Under the pieces are notes generated by a model, which searched no databases, was not told where the DNA came from, and saw only the letters and a program-made list of their open reading frames with translations. Positions 16,328 through 24,873 of a DNA stretch of 64,000 nt are shown here, piece by piece. This stretch comes from Flagellimonas marinaquae (GTDB taxonomy: Bacteria > Bacteroidota > Bacteroidia > Flavobacteriales > Flavobacteriaceae). The position numbers and the translations under genes are program-made. How positions within the stretch are numbered: the stretch's first letter is position 1; each line of letters begins with the position of its first letter. Where the stretch lies: the NCBI RefSeq assembly GCF_023716465.1, contig NZ_CP092415.1, forward strand, positions 2,643,501 through 2,707,500. The letters run 5' to 3'.

Positions 16328-17062
16328 ATGGGTAGACTTACCGAAGCAGTAAAACATATTTTGATCATTAACGTGATCATGTTTTTTGCTACATCCTTAT
16401 ATGGGGACCAAATGTACCAATGGATGTCGCTCTGGTTTCCAAAAAATCCAAATTTTGAATGGTGGCAAGTGGTTACCCATATGTTTATGCACGGTAACCT
16501 AATGCATATTTTGTTCAATATGTATGCCCTGTGGGCCTTTGGAACGCCTCTGGAGCAGATATGGGGAAAAAGCAAGTTTCTCTTTTTCTACTTTTCGGCC
16601 GGTTTGGGATCGGCAGCATTGCATACAGGTGTCAATTACTACCTTTTTACCGAAGGAATGAATGCTTTGGAAGGTGCAGGTATTGCCAGAGCTCAGATTT
16701 TGGATATTTTGGCCAATGGTCAATATAGCCCTAGTTGGTACGATATTGCAGGGAAAAGTACCATTGATAGCATGTTAACGGCCTTTAACACCCCAGCAGT
16801 GGGTGCATCCGGGGCAATTTATGGTATTTTGGTGGCCTTTGCCTTTATGTATTCGGAAGCCAAACTGATGCTCATTTTTTTGCCCGTGCCGATAAAGGCA
16901 AAATATTTTGTTCCGATATTGATCGCTGTGGACTTGATTTTTGGTATTGGCAACGTGAACACTGGAGTGGCCCATTTCGCCCATATCGGTGGAGCATTGA
17001 TAGGATTTTTAATGATGTGGTACTGGAAAAAAAACCAATTTAACAATAATCGTTGGGATTGA
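16328..17062 (+). CDS. Rhomboid-family intramembrane serine protease
   Basis: This 244-residue protein begins immediately at the mutL stop. It has six hydrophobic segments with the rhomboid signature: HMFMHGNLMHILFNM (oxyanion-side histidines and Asn), the nucleophile in GASGAIYGILV, and the catalytic histidine in FAHIGGALIGF. All parts of the Ser-His dyad are present, so it should cleave transmembrane substrates. An extra loop between the second and third conserved helices carries a soluble insertion (about 100-145). A second rhomboid follows 3 bp downstream. Confidence 0.88.
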   Translation: MGRLTEAVKHILIINVIMFFATSLYGDQMYQWMSLWFPKNPNFEWWQVVTHMFMHGNLMHILFNMYALWAFGTPLEQIWGKSKFLFFYFSAGLGSAALHTGVNYYLFTEGMNALEGAGIARAQILDILANGQYSPSWYDIAGKSTIDSMLTAFNTPAVGASGAIYGILVAFAFMYSEAKLMLIFLPVPIKAKYFVPILIAVDLIFGIGNVNTGVAHFAHIGGALIGFLMMWYWKKNQFNNNRWD

Positions 17063-17065
17063 TTT

Positions 17066-17929
17066 ATGATGAACGGAGGACTTAGATATCAGTTCGCTAG
17101 ACTGAACATAGCAGAAAAACTGATTGCCATCAACATACTTATTTTTATTGTTGATGGACTTTCGGGAGCATTGTTCGGTAAAACGTTTTCGCACTGGTTT
17201 CATTTGCCCAAGGATTTTTTTGAGTTTTTGGTGCAACCCTGGTCCTTAGTGACCTACTCTTTTTTTCATGCTGGCTTGGGACATATTTTTTGGAATATGA
17301 TCGTGCTGTATTTTGCCAGCAGAATATTTCTGAATCTTTTTGATGCACAAAGATTTATCAATGTGTATTTTTTAGGGTTAATGTTGGGCGGCATGCTATT
17401 TCTATTAAGCTACAACGTTTTTCCGACCTTGATCAACTCCAACACGGCTTTGATCGGTGCCTCCGCCGGTGTGAACGCTGTTTTGATCTTTGTGTGCGCC
17501 TATTTGCCCAACCAGGAGGTTCGTCTAATTTTCTTTAATATCAAATTATGGTATATCGGCGCGGCTTTGGTGATCAAGGATTTGGTGCTGATCGGAATGG
17601 GAGAGAATATTGGCGGGGGAATGGCCCACTTGGGCGGTGCATTTTTAGGCTATATGTATGCACGACAGTTATATAAAGGTAATGATATAGGTGCTGGTTT
17701 TTCCAAATTTAGACAGTCTATCATGGACCTTTTTAAGCCAAAAGAAAAAAAGGCTCCGTTAAAAACGGTCTACAAGAAAAAATCGGCGTCCCAGAATTCG
17801 GAGGCATATAATAAACAAGCTAAACAACGGAAAATTGATACGATTTTGGATAAGATCAGTAAATCGGGTTATGAGAGCCTATCCAAAGAAGAAAAGGATT
17901 TTTTGTTTAAAGCCGGTAAAGAGGATTAA
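17066..17929 (+). CDS. Rhomboid-family intramembrane protease with C-terminal DUF6576-like tail
   Basis: The 287-residue product is a second rhomboid: SFFHAGLGHIFWNMIVLY, the nucleophile block GASAGVNAVLIF and the catalytic histidine in MAHLGGAFLGY are present. Beyond the last membrane helix it carries a basic cytoplasmic linker and a short helical tail (KIDTILDKISKSGYESLSK...), matching the small DUF6576 module seen at the end of many Bacteroidota rhomboids. It lies in a tight tandem with the first rhomboid and is followed 3 bp later by the EEP gene. Confidence 0.88.
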   Translation: MMNGGLRYQFARLNIAEKLIAINILIFIVDGLSGALFGKTFSHWFHLPKDFFEFLVQPWSLVTYSFFHAGLGHIFWNMIVLYFASRIFLNLFDAQRFINVYFLGLMLGGMLFLLSYNVFPTLINSNTALIGASAGVNAVLIFVCAYLPNQEVRLIFFNIKLWYIGAALVIKDLVLIGMGENIGGGMAHLGGAFLGYMYARQLYKGNDIGAGFSKFRQSIMDLFKPKEKKAPLKTVYKKKSASQNSEAYNKQAKQRKIDTILDKISKSGYESLSKEEKDFLFKAGKED

Positions 17930-17932
17930 ATT

Positions 17933-18973
17933 GTGAAAAAATCGGCCTCCATATTAGTCAAGGCGGTTTTTTCGGTCAACTTACTTGTTGCACTGTTGCT
18001 AATAATCACTGGAGTTATATCTTTTGTGCCTTTTAAGCTTGTCTCGCCAATTGCTGTATTAAGTTTGTTCGTACCCTTTCTTTTTATATTTAATACATTC
18101 TTCCTTTTTTTATGGCTGTTGAGGTTAAATAAGCGGTTTTGGCTTTCCGCAATAGCTATATTGGTGAGTTATGTTTTGCTAGGTCCCTTTTATGGTTTTG
18201 AAGACTCCGATCAAATTGAAGAAAAACCGTCTGACTTAAAGATCATGTCATATAATGCTTGGGGATTCAACAAGAATGGGTGGATAAAAAAGCCAGGGAT
18301 AGGAGATAGTATTGTAGAGTTTATAACAACGCAAAACCCTGATATTGTATGTATACAGGAGCACAATAGAATACGCCATCGACAATTAACGCAGTACGCC
18401 TATCGTAGTGAGACTCCTTACTCAGAACCAAGAACTATACAGGCTATATTTTCTAAATACCCGATCGTAAACAATGGCTCCTTAAATCTGCCTGGAACCA
18501 TAAACAACATTATTTATGCAGATATTGCGTTGAACAACGATACTGTGAGGGTTTATAATGTGCATTTACAGTCTTTTAGTATAGTACCCAGCGCAGATAA
18601 TTTTTCCGATGGGGAAAAGTCTGAGCGTACCTACCATAGATTGGTCGATACATTCTCAAAACAATTGGAACAAGCTAAAATATTTGAAGAACATTTGAGA
18701 AAAAGTCCTTACGCCAATATTTTATGCGGGGATTTTAATAATACACAGTTTTCCAACGTCTATAAAATAGTGAAAGGAAATCTTCAGGATTCTTTCTTGG
18801 AAAGCGGAAGTGGTTTTGGTCGGACCTACGATTTATGGAAACTCCCACTGCGTATCGATTATATATTGGCAGACCCTGATTTTGAGGTTGTTTCACATCA
18901 AAATTTTGATGTGAAATTATCCGATCACTATCCGGTTATGGCCACCTTGCGCTTAAAGCCTTCACATGAGTAG
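17933..18973 (+). CDS. Membrane-anchored endonuclease/exonuclease/phosphatase family protein
   Basis: The start is a GTG 3 bases after the rhomboid stop. The 346-residue protein has three hydrophobic helices (about 10-32, 40-65 and 68-90), then an EEP domain: MSYNAWGFN, CIQEHNR (metal-binding Glu), a CGDFNNTQFS block, RIDYILADPDF and LSDHYPVMATL. The last two carry the catalytic Asp and His. Such proteins hydrolyse phosphodiesters in nucleic acids or lipids; the membrane anchor suggests an envelope site. Its 3' end overlaps the convergent DUF6122 gene by 12 bases. Confidence 0.85.
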   Translation: MKKSASILVKAVFSVNLLVALLLIITGVISFVPFKLVSPIAVLSLFVPFLFIFNTFFLFLWLLRLNKRFWLSAIAILVSYVLLGPFYGFEDSDQIEEKPSDLKIMSYNAWGFNKNGWIKKPGIGDSIVEFITTQNPDIVCIQEHNRIRHRQLTQYAYRSETPYSEPRTIQAIFSKYPIVNNGSLNLPGTINNIIYADIALNNDTVRVYNVHLQSFSIVPSADNFSDGEKSERTYHRLVDTFSKQLEQAKIFEEHLRKSPYANILCGDFNNTQFSNVYKIVKGNLQDSFLESGSGFGRTYDLWKLPLRIDYILADPDFEVVSHQNFDVKLSDHYPVMATLRLKPSHE

Positions 18974-19270
18974 GCAATCTGCTATATCAGCAATAATATG
19001 AAGGAGCAGGGCAAGGCCCACGAGTCTGGTCGGTTTAAAAAAAGGCAAAAGGCTGTAAACTAAAACGGCCCAAACACTATGTAACGGGTGGAAACCTATG
19101 CTGCAACGATCGGGGTCAAAAAGAGGGGTGGCAAACAAGTGGTCCAAATCAATTACAATACCGGCCAAAAGTATTAAAGCAACCTTTATTTTGTTGTCTT
19201 TAAAAAAATAAAGAGCAATAAGGATTGGGACCAAAAAATGTATTCCGTAGTGGATAATGTGCCTAAGCAT
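18962..19270 (-). CDS. DUF6122 family membrane protein
   Basis: This 102-residue protein has three to four hydrophobic helices and a conserved pattern: HYGIHFLVP, IDLDHLFATPLFDP and GFHPLHS. The histidines and aspartates lie at membrane edges, as in metal-dependent hydrolase-like membrane proteins (LexA-binding-inner-membrane / YdjM-like layout). The family is DUF6122; the function is unknown. It is the last gene of the parA-parB-DUF5683-dapB-lepB-WbqC run and overlaps WbqC by 8 bases. Confidence 0.75.
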   Translation of the reverse strand: MLRHIIHYGIHFLVPILIALYFFKDNKIKVALILLAGIVIDLDHLFATPLFDPDRCSIGFHPLHSVWAVLVYSLLPFFKPTRLVGLALLLHIIADIADCLLM

Positions 19271-19898
19271 GTGGGTTAAGATCTAAAGGGAAGCTTTTTA
19301 GATAACTCAGGGTATTGGTACCTTCGTTGAACAAAAGGTCCAGCACACTCAAATTGGGGATAAAATCATGGCGTTCCTCAAATACTTGTGTGTATGTTTC
19401 CATCTCCCATACCTGTTCTTTTTTGGCATTGACCAAAAAACGGGCATCTATTAGGTTTTTAGGCGCTGTTTGGTATCGATCTGTTGTTTCGTTCGGCACT
19501 TTGATTCCGATACAGTCCGCAATACAAGAAATCGTCTTTTGGTTGAAACGGAAAAGTGATTCGTCGGGTCCGGTAAAGAGTGTTTTTAGGTCATCTTCAT
19601 AAAACTCGAAAAAGGGAGAGGTCCGATAGGCTGTCTCCAAGGTGCGCCAATGCTCCTTTTTCCAATTGTAGCTGTTTTCCATAACAACATCGGCATATTT
19701 TTGACGCCCTTCTTTACCGCCAACGTGTTTAATTGGGATATTGAGCATGTGTTTGCCTTTGTCCGTGGAAATATAGCAGCGATTTCTATACGTCTGTTTT
19801 TGAAAATTGTCGTGCGCTTCCCAAAGAACTTCATATTGAGCAATAGCTGCAAAGGTGGCAATACTCGGAAAATAAGATGGGTGCAACAGAATTTTCAA
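19263..19898 (-). CDS. WbqC family protein
   Basis: This 211-residue protein starts from TTG (LLHPSYFPSIATFAAIAQ) and follows the WbqC-like family: NRCYISTDKGKHMLNIPI, KKEHWRTLETAYRTSPFF and a C-terminal SVLDLLFNEG. WbqC proteins occur in O-antigen loci and elsewhere and are proposed to act on activated sugars or amino groups, but no reaction is firmly assigned. It lies 23 bp downstream of lepB in a housekeeping operon conserved across flavobacteria. Confidence 0.82.
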   Translation of the reverse strand: MKILLHPSYFPSIATFAAIAQYEVLWEAHDNFQKQTYRNRCYISTDKGKHMLNIPIKHVGGKEGRQKYADVVMENSYNWKKEHWRTLETAYRTSPFFEFYEDDLKTLFTGPDESLFRFNQKTISCIADCIGIKVPNETTDRYQTAPKNLIDARFLVNAKKEQVWEMETYTQVFEERHDFIPNLSVLDLLFNEGTNTLSYLKSFPLDLNPHA

Positions 19899-19921
19899 GG
19901 AACAACAATATTAAATATTAG

Positions 19922-21664
19922 CTATGCTTTTTTCTTCTTTTTCTTTCTAAAGAAATCAAATACGAACCAACCTGCCAAAAGGGCAATAAAGTACCAAAAA
20001 TAGGATACGGGTTCTCCACTACCTCCAACTGTGGTAAATACTCGCTCCCAGCGAATCCTCCAATTGGAAATACCTTGCCTAAAGTTATCAAAGCTCATCC
20101 AAAGGAATACGGGTTTGCCAACAATATGGTCTTCGGGCACATACCCCCAAGTCCTGCTGTCTTCGGAGTGGTCGCGATTGTCGCCCATCATCCAATAATA
20201 ATCTTGCTTAAAGGTGTAGCTATCGGCTTCCTCGCCATTGATCAATACTTTGTTGCCGGTAACCTTGACATCGTTGTGTTCATAATCGCGAATAATTTTT
20301 TTGTACAACGGAATGGTTTTGGAATTGATTTCTACCGTTGTACCGGCCTTGGGTATGTAAATTGGTCCAAAATTGTCGTTGTTCCAAGGATATAAATTAG
20401 GCTTTTGCGGAAATGTATTGCCACCGTACATGCCCTTAGGGTCGTTGGTTTGAACAACAGAATCAATGGCGGGATTGTTTCTTAACTCAGTAACCATGTC
20501 ACTGGTTAAATTCGCCATACGTGAGCGTGGTTTTTGTTCCGACAGCGAAATCCTAAATTGCCGGATAACCTCTGTGGGTATCCCATTCTCGCTTGTGTAA
20601 AGTTCTATTTTTCCATCGTTACCTGTTTTTGCCCCGGATACGTATGGTACAAGTGCATTGTACTGTGCTTCGTTGAGGTTGGTGGCAATGTATGTTCGTA
20701 GGTAATCGGAGGCATCTACCTCTTCCAAATATCTACTGGACACCCCATTTTTGGCATAAACATCATAAACGTACATAGGTTTTGCCCTGTCCGATAACTG
20801 TAATTGCTCTCCGTTAATGTAAACATACCCGCCAATTACCTCTAACGAGTCACCTGGTGTTCCAACACATCGTTTTACATAGTTGGATTTTTTATCGATG
20901 GGTTTTATAACTGCCTTTTGAGCTTTAAAGAATTGGTACAAGGTGTCCGCGGGCAAACTGAAAACCACAATATCGTTCTTCTTGACCTTTTCAAAACCGG
21001 GCAATCGCATGTAGGGCAATTGCAGTTTGTTTATCCACGAGGTTTTGTGGGTTTCTGGATTTACATCCGCCAAATACGATCTGGTTTTTAGCACTGGTAG
21101 CGTATCGTGTACCATGGGTGCGGCCAGCGTGGTCATGGGTACTCTTGCGCCGTAATGAAACTTACTTACAAATAAGAAATCTCCCACTCGCAAAGTACGT
21201 TCCAAAGACCCTGTTGGAATTACGTATGGTTGTATAAAATAGGTGTGCACAAATGTGGCGGCAACTATAGCAAAAACTATAGAGCTTACCCACTCGCCCA
21301 AACCTGTTTTTGGCTTTAAACTACGGTCTTTAATGTATTCCACATCTTCAGAATAGTTGATGTAATAGATGTAAAAGCCTAAGGTCAGAATTACCAACCA
21401 GGTATCCACCAACGTGTTTTTTCCAAAACTTCTAATGGTTTCGACCCACACTACAGGGAACATCAATAAATTGATTATAGGGATGAACAATAATAAAACC
21501 CACCACCATGGCCTATTTATTATTTTCATCAACACTATACCGTTATAAATTGGAATGGCCGCTTCCCAAGGTTTTCTACCTGCTTTAACATATAGTTTCC
21601 AAGTTCCCAAAAAATGGATGACCTGAATGATCAGGATAAAAATGATCCACTGTGTACCGTCCAT
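19922..21664 (-). CDS. lepB: Signal peptidase I, large Bacteroidota form
   Basis: At 580 residues this is much longer than Escherichia coli LepB. Residues 1-105 form a DUF5684-like membrane region with three helices; a further anchor is near 125-145. The catalytic serine is in PTGSLERTL (Ser153) and the general-base lysine in NYVKRCVG (Lys264). The late MGDNRDHSEDSR and WGYVPEDHIVGK boxes are intact. The extra length is a large insertion between the Lys box and the GDNRDHS box, plus a C-terminal membrane helix. It removes signal peptides from exported proteins. It lies between dapB and WbqC. Confidence 0.93.
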   Translation of the reverse strand: MDGTQWIIFILIIQVIHFLGTWKLYVKAGRKPWEAAIPIYNGIVLMKIINRPWWWVLLLFIPIINLLMFPVVWVETIRSFGKNTLVDTWLVILTLGFYIYYINYSEDVEYIKDRSLKPKTGLGEWVSSIVFAIVAATFVHTYFIQPYVIPTGSLERTLRVGDFLFVSKFHYGARVPMTTLAAPMVHDTLPVLKTRSYLADVNPETHKTSWINKLQLPYMRLPGFEKVKKNDIVVFSLPADTLYQFFKAQKAVIKPIDKKSNYVKRCVGTPGDSLEVIGGYVYINGEQLQLSDRAKPMYVYDVYAKNGVSSRYLEEVDASDYLRTYIATNLNEAQYNALVPYVSGAKTGNDGKIELYTSENGIPTEVIRQFRISLSEQKPRSRMANLTSDMVTELRNNPAIDSVVQTNDPKGMYGGNTFPQKPNLYPWNNDNFGPIYIPKAGTTVEINSKTIPLYKKIIRDYEHNDVKVTGNKVLINGEEADSYTFKQDYYWMMGDNRDHSEDSRTWGYVPEDHIVGKPVFLWMSFDNFRQGISNWRIRWERVFTTVGGSGEPVSYFWYFIALLAGWFVFDFFRKKKKKKA

Positions 21665-21714
21665 ATTAAAATATTTCTTTGTTAGACCTTTGGTCTATAT
21701 TCTTGTTACGTTTT

Positions 21715-22416
21715 TTAGCTTAGGTTTAACACATCCCTCATGGTAAAAACGCCCTTTTTTCCTTGAATCCATTCCGAGGCAATAACCGCACCCAGTGCAA
21801 AACCTTCCCTATTGTGCGCTTCGTGCTTTATTTGGATGTTGTCCACTGCACTACCGTAGTTTACGGTGTGGGTGCCGGGTACCGTACTTTCCCGTATCGA
21901 TTTTATGGGAACAATATGGTCTCCGGATTCATTTAATTTCCATTTGTCGTAAGTTGAATTTGAAATAATCCCCTCTGCAAGAGTAATTGCCGTGCCACTA
22001 GGGGCGTCCAACTTTTGGGTATGATGGATCTCTTCCATGGAAACCCTGTACTGGTCTAATCCGGCCATCATTTGGGCCAGTTTCTTGTTAAGTTCAAAAA
22101 AAATATTGACTCCCAAACTAAAATTGGAAGCATAGATAAAGGCGCTCTGGTTGGCATTGCAAATCTCGATGGCATCTTCGTATTTTTCCAACCAACCTGT
22201 TGTGCCACTAATTACGGGAACTTTGTGCTTAAAACAACGGGTTATGTTCTCAAAAGCTGCTTCCGGGGTGCTAAAATCTATAGCAACATCGAATGCGGAA
22301 TAATCAACTTCCTGCGAGCTATCGTTTATTTTTGCGGTTATGGTATGACCTCTATCCTGAGCAATTTGCTCGATTTTTTTTCCCATTTTACCATATCCGA
22401 AGAGACCAATATTCAT
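21715..22416 (-). CDS. dapB: 4-hydroxy-tetrahydrodipicolinate reductase
   Basis: The ATG at 22416 is preferred over a TTG one codon earlier. The 233-residue enzyme has the Rossmann motif GLFGYGKMGKKI, DFSTPEAAF, a GTTGW block, and the catalytic and substrate motif EIHHTQKLDAPSGTA. It catalyses the NAD(P)H-dependent reduction step of lysine and diaminopimelate synthesis, so it feeds peptidoglycan precursor supply. It is in an operon between DUF5683 and lepB. Confidence 0.95.
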   Translation of the reverse strand: MNIGLFGYGKMGKKIEQIAQDRGHTITAKINDSSQEVDYSAFDVAIDFSTPEAAFENITRCFKHKVPVISGTTGWLEKYEDAIEICNANQSAFIYASNFSLGVNIFFELNKKLAQMMAGLDQYRVSMEEIHHTQKLDAPSGTAITLAEGIISNSTYDKWKLNESGDHIVPIKSIRESTVPGTHTVNYGSAVDNIQIKHEAHNREGFALGAVIASEWIQGKKGVFTMRDVLNLS

Positions 22417-22420
22417 CAAA

Positions 22421-23068
22421 CTAAAATTTTATGACCATAGCCATTCCATAGTTTGGCCTATTGGTGAAAGGATTAATTTCTATGTAGGGGTTAAAATCCA
22501 CTGCAAGGTCATCGCTTACATTGTATTGTTTAAGGTGGGAATCCACATTGGCATCGATAATATTAAGGGCGTATAGTGCAATGCTGATCACCAAGGCCAA
22601 ATCCCTGTCTCTTTGACTACTTTCCTGAGCTTCTTGCAATGCTTCGGAAGATACATCGGGTCCGCTTCCATCCCCATTGATATCATAAAATTCGTCGTCG
22701 GCAAACCCGGCAAGTCTTCTTTTAAAGGCATTTCTTGCCCTGCGATATTCTGTATTATTGAAGGAATACACATAGATACTGGTTCCCAGAGCTCCCCAGA
22801 CTATTGGAGCTTTCCAATACCGTTTGTTGTATATCTGCCCCAAACCTGGAAGAATGGCAGAATAGAATGCGGCTTTACTGGGTGCCAATGGGTTGATGTT
22901 CTCTTTTTTTGTGACTTCTTCAAAAGTAACACCCTCTCCCTCCATTTTTTGGGTAAGGGAATCGGTATCTGGAGTTTTTTTCGTCTGCTCAGTTTTTTCT
23001 TCTTCTTGAGAAAAGCTGGACTGAAACATCAAAAAGGCAAAGAGCAATAAAAGGAGGTTTTTATTCAC
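22421..23068 (-). CDS. DUF5683 family envelope protein
   Basis: This 215-residue protein starts from GTG inside the parB 3' end (8-base overlap). It has an N-terminal signal peptide (LLLLLFAFLMFQSSFS), a charged low-complexity segment, and the family core with AAFYSAILPGLGQIYNKRYWK and a WGALGTSIYVYSF helix. The PGLGQ-(I/F)-YN-(K/R)-(K/R/Y)-W-K pattern marks DUF5683, which is common next to parAB in Bacteroidota. The function is unknown; it is likely a membrane or periplasmic protein. Confidence 0.82.
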   Translation of the reverse strand: MNKNLLLLLFAFLMFQSSFSQEEEKTEQTKKTPDTDSLTQKMEGEGVTFEEVTKKENINPLAPSKAAFYSAILPGLGQIYNKRYWKAPIVWGALGTSIYVYSFNNTEYRRARNAFKRRLAGFADDEFYDINGDGSGPDVSSEALQEAQESSQRDRDLALVISIALYALNIIDANVDSHLKQYNVSDDLAVDFNPYIEINPFTNRPNYGMAMVIKF

Positions 23069-23966
23069 CTGTCAATAATTTTTTGATGCGCTGGAATTCT
23101 TCTTCGGAATGAAATGGTATCACAATCTTTCCTTTTCCGTTCTTCGAGGCGGTGATATCCACTTTGGTGGCCAACCGGTTCTTGATGGAATCCAAACTTT
23201 CGGAAACAAACCCGGGTACGTTCTGCGAACTTTTTTTGCTCTCGGATGCAGCGGCTTTTGGGTTTTTGTGCGATTTAACCAATTGTTCCGTAGCTCTAAC
23301 GGAAAGGCCGTCCGATACAATTTTTTCGTAGATCGCTATCTGTTCCTTTTTCTTGTCGATATTGATCAATGCCCTACCATGCCCCATGCTTATAAACCCA
23401 TCTCTCATACCCGTTTGGATAATGGGGTCGAGTTTTAACAATCGTAGATAGTTGGTAATGGTGGAACGTTTTTTGCCCACACGATCGCTCAATTTTTCTT
23501 GGGTGATTTCTATTTCATCAATCAACCTTTGGTAGGAGAGCGCGATTTCGATAGGGTCAAGATCCTGTCTTTGGATGTTTTCCACCAAGGCCATCTCTAA
23601 GGATTCCTGATCGTTGGCGATGCGGATGTAGGCGGGAATAGTTTCCAATCCTACCAATTTTGAAGCACGGAACCTACGTTCCCCGGAAACCAGTTGGAAC
23701 TTGTTAAAGTCCAGTTTTCTAACGGTTATGGGTTGTATAATGCCCAACTCACGTATGGAACTGGCCAGTTCTTCGAGTGCTTCGTCGTTAAAATTGGAAC
23801 GAGGTTGAAAAGGGTTTACTTCTATGGAATTTACATCCAGTTCCACTACATTGCCGATTACCTGATCCGCATTTTTGTCCGACACGGACTTTATATCGTT
23901 GTCCGGGTCTTTTAAAAGGGCGGACAGGCCTCTTCCCAAAGCCTGTTTTTTTGTTGCTTTCGCCAT
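23061..23966 (-). CDS. parB: Chromosome partitioning protein ParB
   Basis: The 301-residue product opens QALGRGLSALL and contains the ParB/Srx nuclease-like CTP-binding core with PFQPRSNF, IIQPITVRKL and SGERRFRASK. A helix-turn-helix follows (EKLSDRVGKKRSTITNYLRLL), then a lysine-rich C-terminal dimerisation end. It binds parS sites and works with ParA in chromosome segregation. Its ATG follows the parA stop with no spacer. No obvious palindromic parS of the TGTTNCACGTGNAACA type was seen in this window. Confidence 0.95.
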   Translation of the reverse strand: MAKATKKQALGRGLSALLKDPDNDIKSVSDKNADQVIGNVVELDVNSIEVNPFQPRSNFNDEALEELASSIRELGIIQPITVRKLDFNKFQLVSGERRFRASKLVGLETIPAYIRIANDQESLEMALVENIQRQDLDPIEIALSYQRLIDEIEITQEKLSDRVGKKRSTITNYLRLLKLDPIIQTGMRDGFISMGHGRALINIDKKKEQIAIYEKIVSDGLSVRATEQLVKSHKNPKAAASESKKSSQNVPGFVSESLDSIKNRLATKVDITASKNGKGKIVIPFHSEEEFQRIKKLLTGE

Positions 23967-24740
23967 TTAAACTTTCTCCTTGTTTTTTTTCAAAATTTCG
24001 TTGGCCAAGTTAAGGTAATTGGACGCTCCTTTGCTACTGGCGTCATATTTTATGATGCTCTCCCCGTAACTTGGAGCTTCACTGAGCCTAACGTTTCTTT
24101 GGATAATGGTATCGAAGACCATATCCGCAAAGTGTTTTTTTACTTCTTCAACAACTTGGTTGGACAGTCGTAACCTGGAATCGTACATGGTCAAGAGCAT
24201 GCCCTCGATGTCCAAATCGTTGTTGTGTATTTTTTGGACGCTCTTTACTGTGTTCAATAGTTTGCCAAGACCTTCCAAGGCAAAATACTCACATTGTATA
24301 GGAATCATTACGGAGTCTGCAGCCGTAAGTGCGTTCAAGGTCAATAGGCCTAGTGAGGGGGCGCAATCAATCAATACAAAATCGTACTTATCGCCCAGAT
24401 TTTTCAAGGCTTCTTTGAGCATGTATTCCCGATTGTCCTTGTCCACCAATTCGATCTCGATGGCAACCAAATCAATATGTGCAGGTACCAAATCTACATT
24501 CGGGGAATCTGTAGGTATGGTCACTTCTTCAACACTCATGGTGTGTTCCAAAAGCTGATAGGTTCCTTTTTCTACAGAATCCACGTCAACACCTAAACCA
24601 GATGTTGCATTGGCTTGGGGGTCGGCATCAATAAGTAATACCTTTTTTTCCAATACACCAAGGGAGGCCGCAAGGTTTACCGTAGTGGTAGTTTTGCCTA
24701 CACCACCCTTTTGGTTTGCAATTGCAATAATCTTGCCCAT
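23967..24740 (-). CDS. parA: Chromosome partitioning ATPase ParA (Soj)
   Basis: The 257-residue protein is a deviant-Walker ParA: ANQKGGVGKTTTTVNLA at the N-terminus, LLIDADPQANAT (Walker A'), LIDCAPSLGLLTLNAL (Walker B) and PIQCEYFALEGL. The length is that of chromosomal Soj-type proteins without an N-terminal DNA-binding domain. It heads the operon parA-parB-DUF5683-dapB-lepB-WbqC-DUF6122. A 133-bp gap separates it from the methylmalonyl-CoA mutase gene end; I see no clear consensus promoter in it. Confidence 0.96.
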   Translation of the reverse strand: MGKIIAIANQKGGVGKTTTTVNLAASLGVLEKKVLLIDADPQANATSGLGVDVDSVEKGTYQLLEHTMSVEEVTIPTDSPNVDLVPAHIDLVAIEIELVDKDNREYMLKEALKNLGDKYDFVLIDCAPSLGLLTLNALTAADSVMIPIQCEYFALEGLGKLLNTVKSVQKIHNNDLDIEGMLLTMYDSRLRLSNQVVEEVKKHFADMVFDTIIQRNVRLSEAPSYGESIIKYDASSKGASNYLNLANEILKKNKEKV

Positions 24741-24873
24741 TTCATAGTAAGTTAGGGGCTAAAAATACGATTATTTAGGATGCAATAAAATGTAATTTGT
24801 TAACAGTGGGTGAATAAACCCGGTATTCTGCGTTAAAGTACGTTAAACTTGTGATTGGTAGAGTCTTAAAGTT

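Noticed and set aside
23061..24740. A parS site near parAB
   Set aside because: No palindrome of the TGTTNCACGTGNAACA type was seen by eye in or around these genes.
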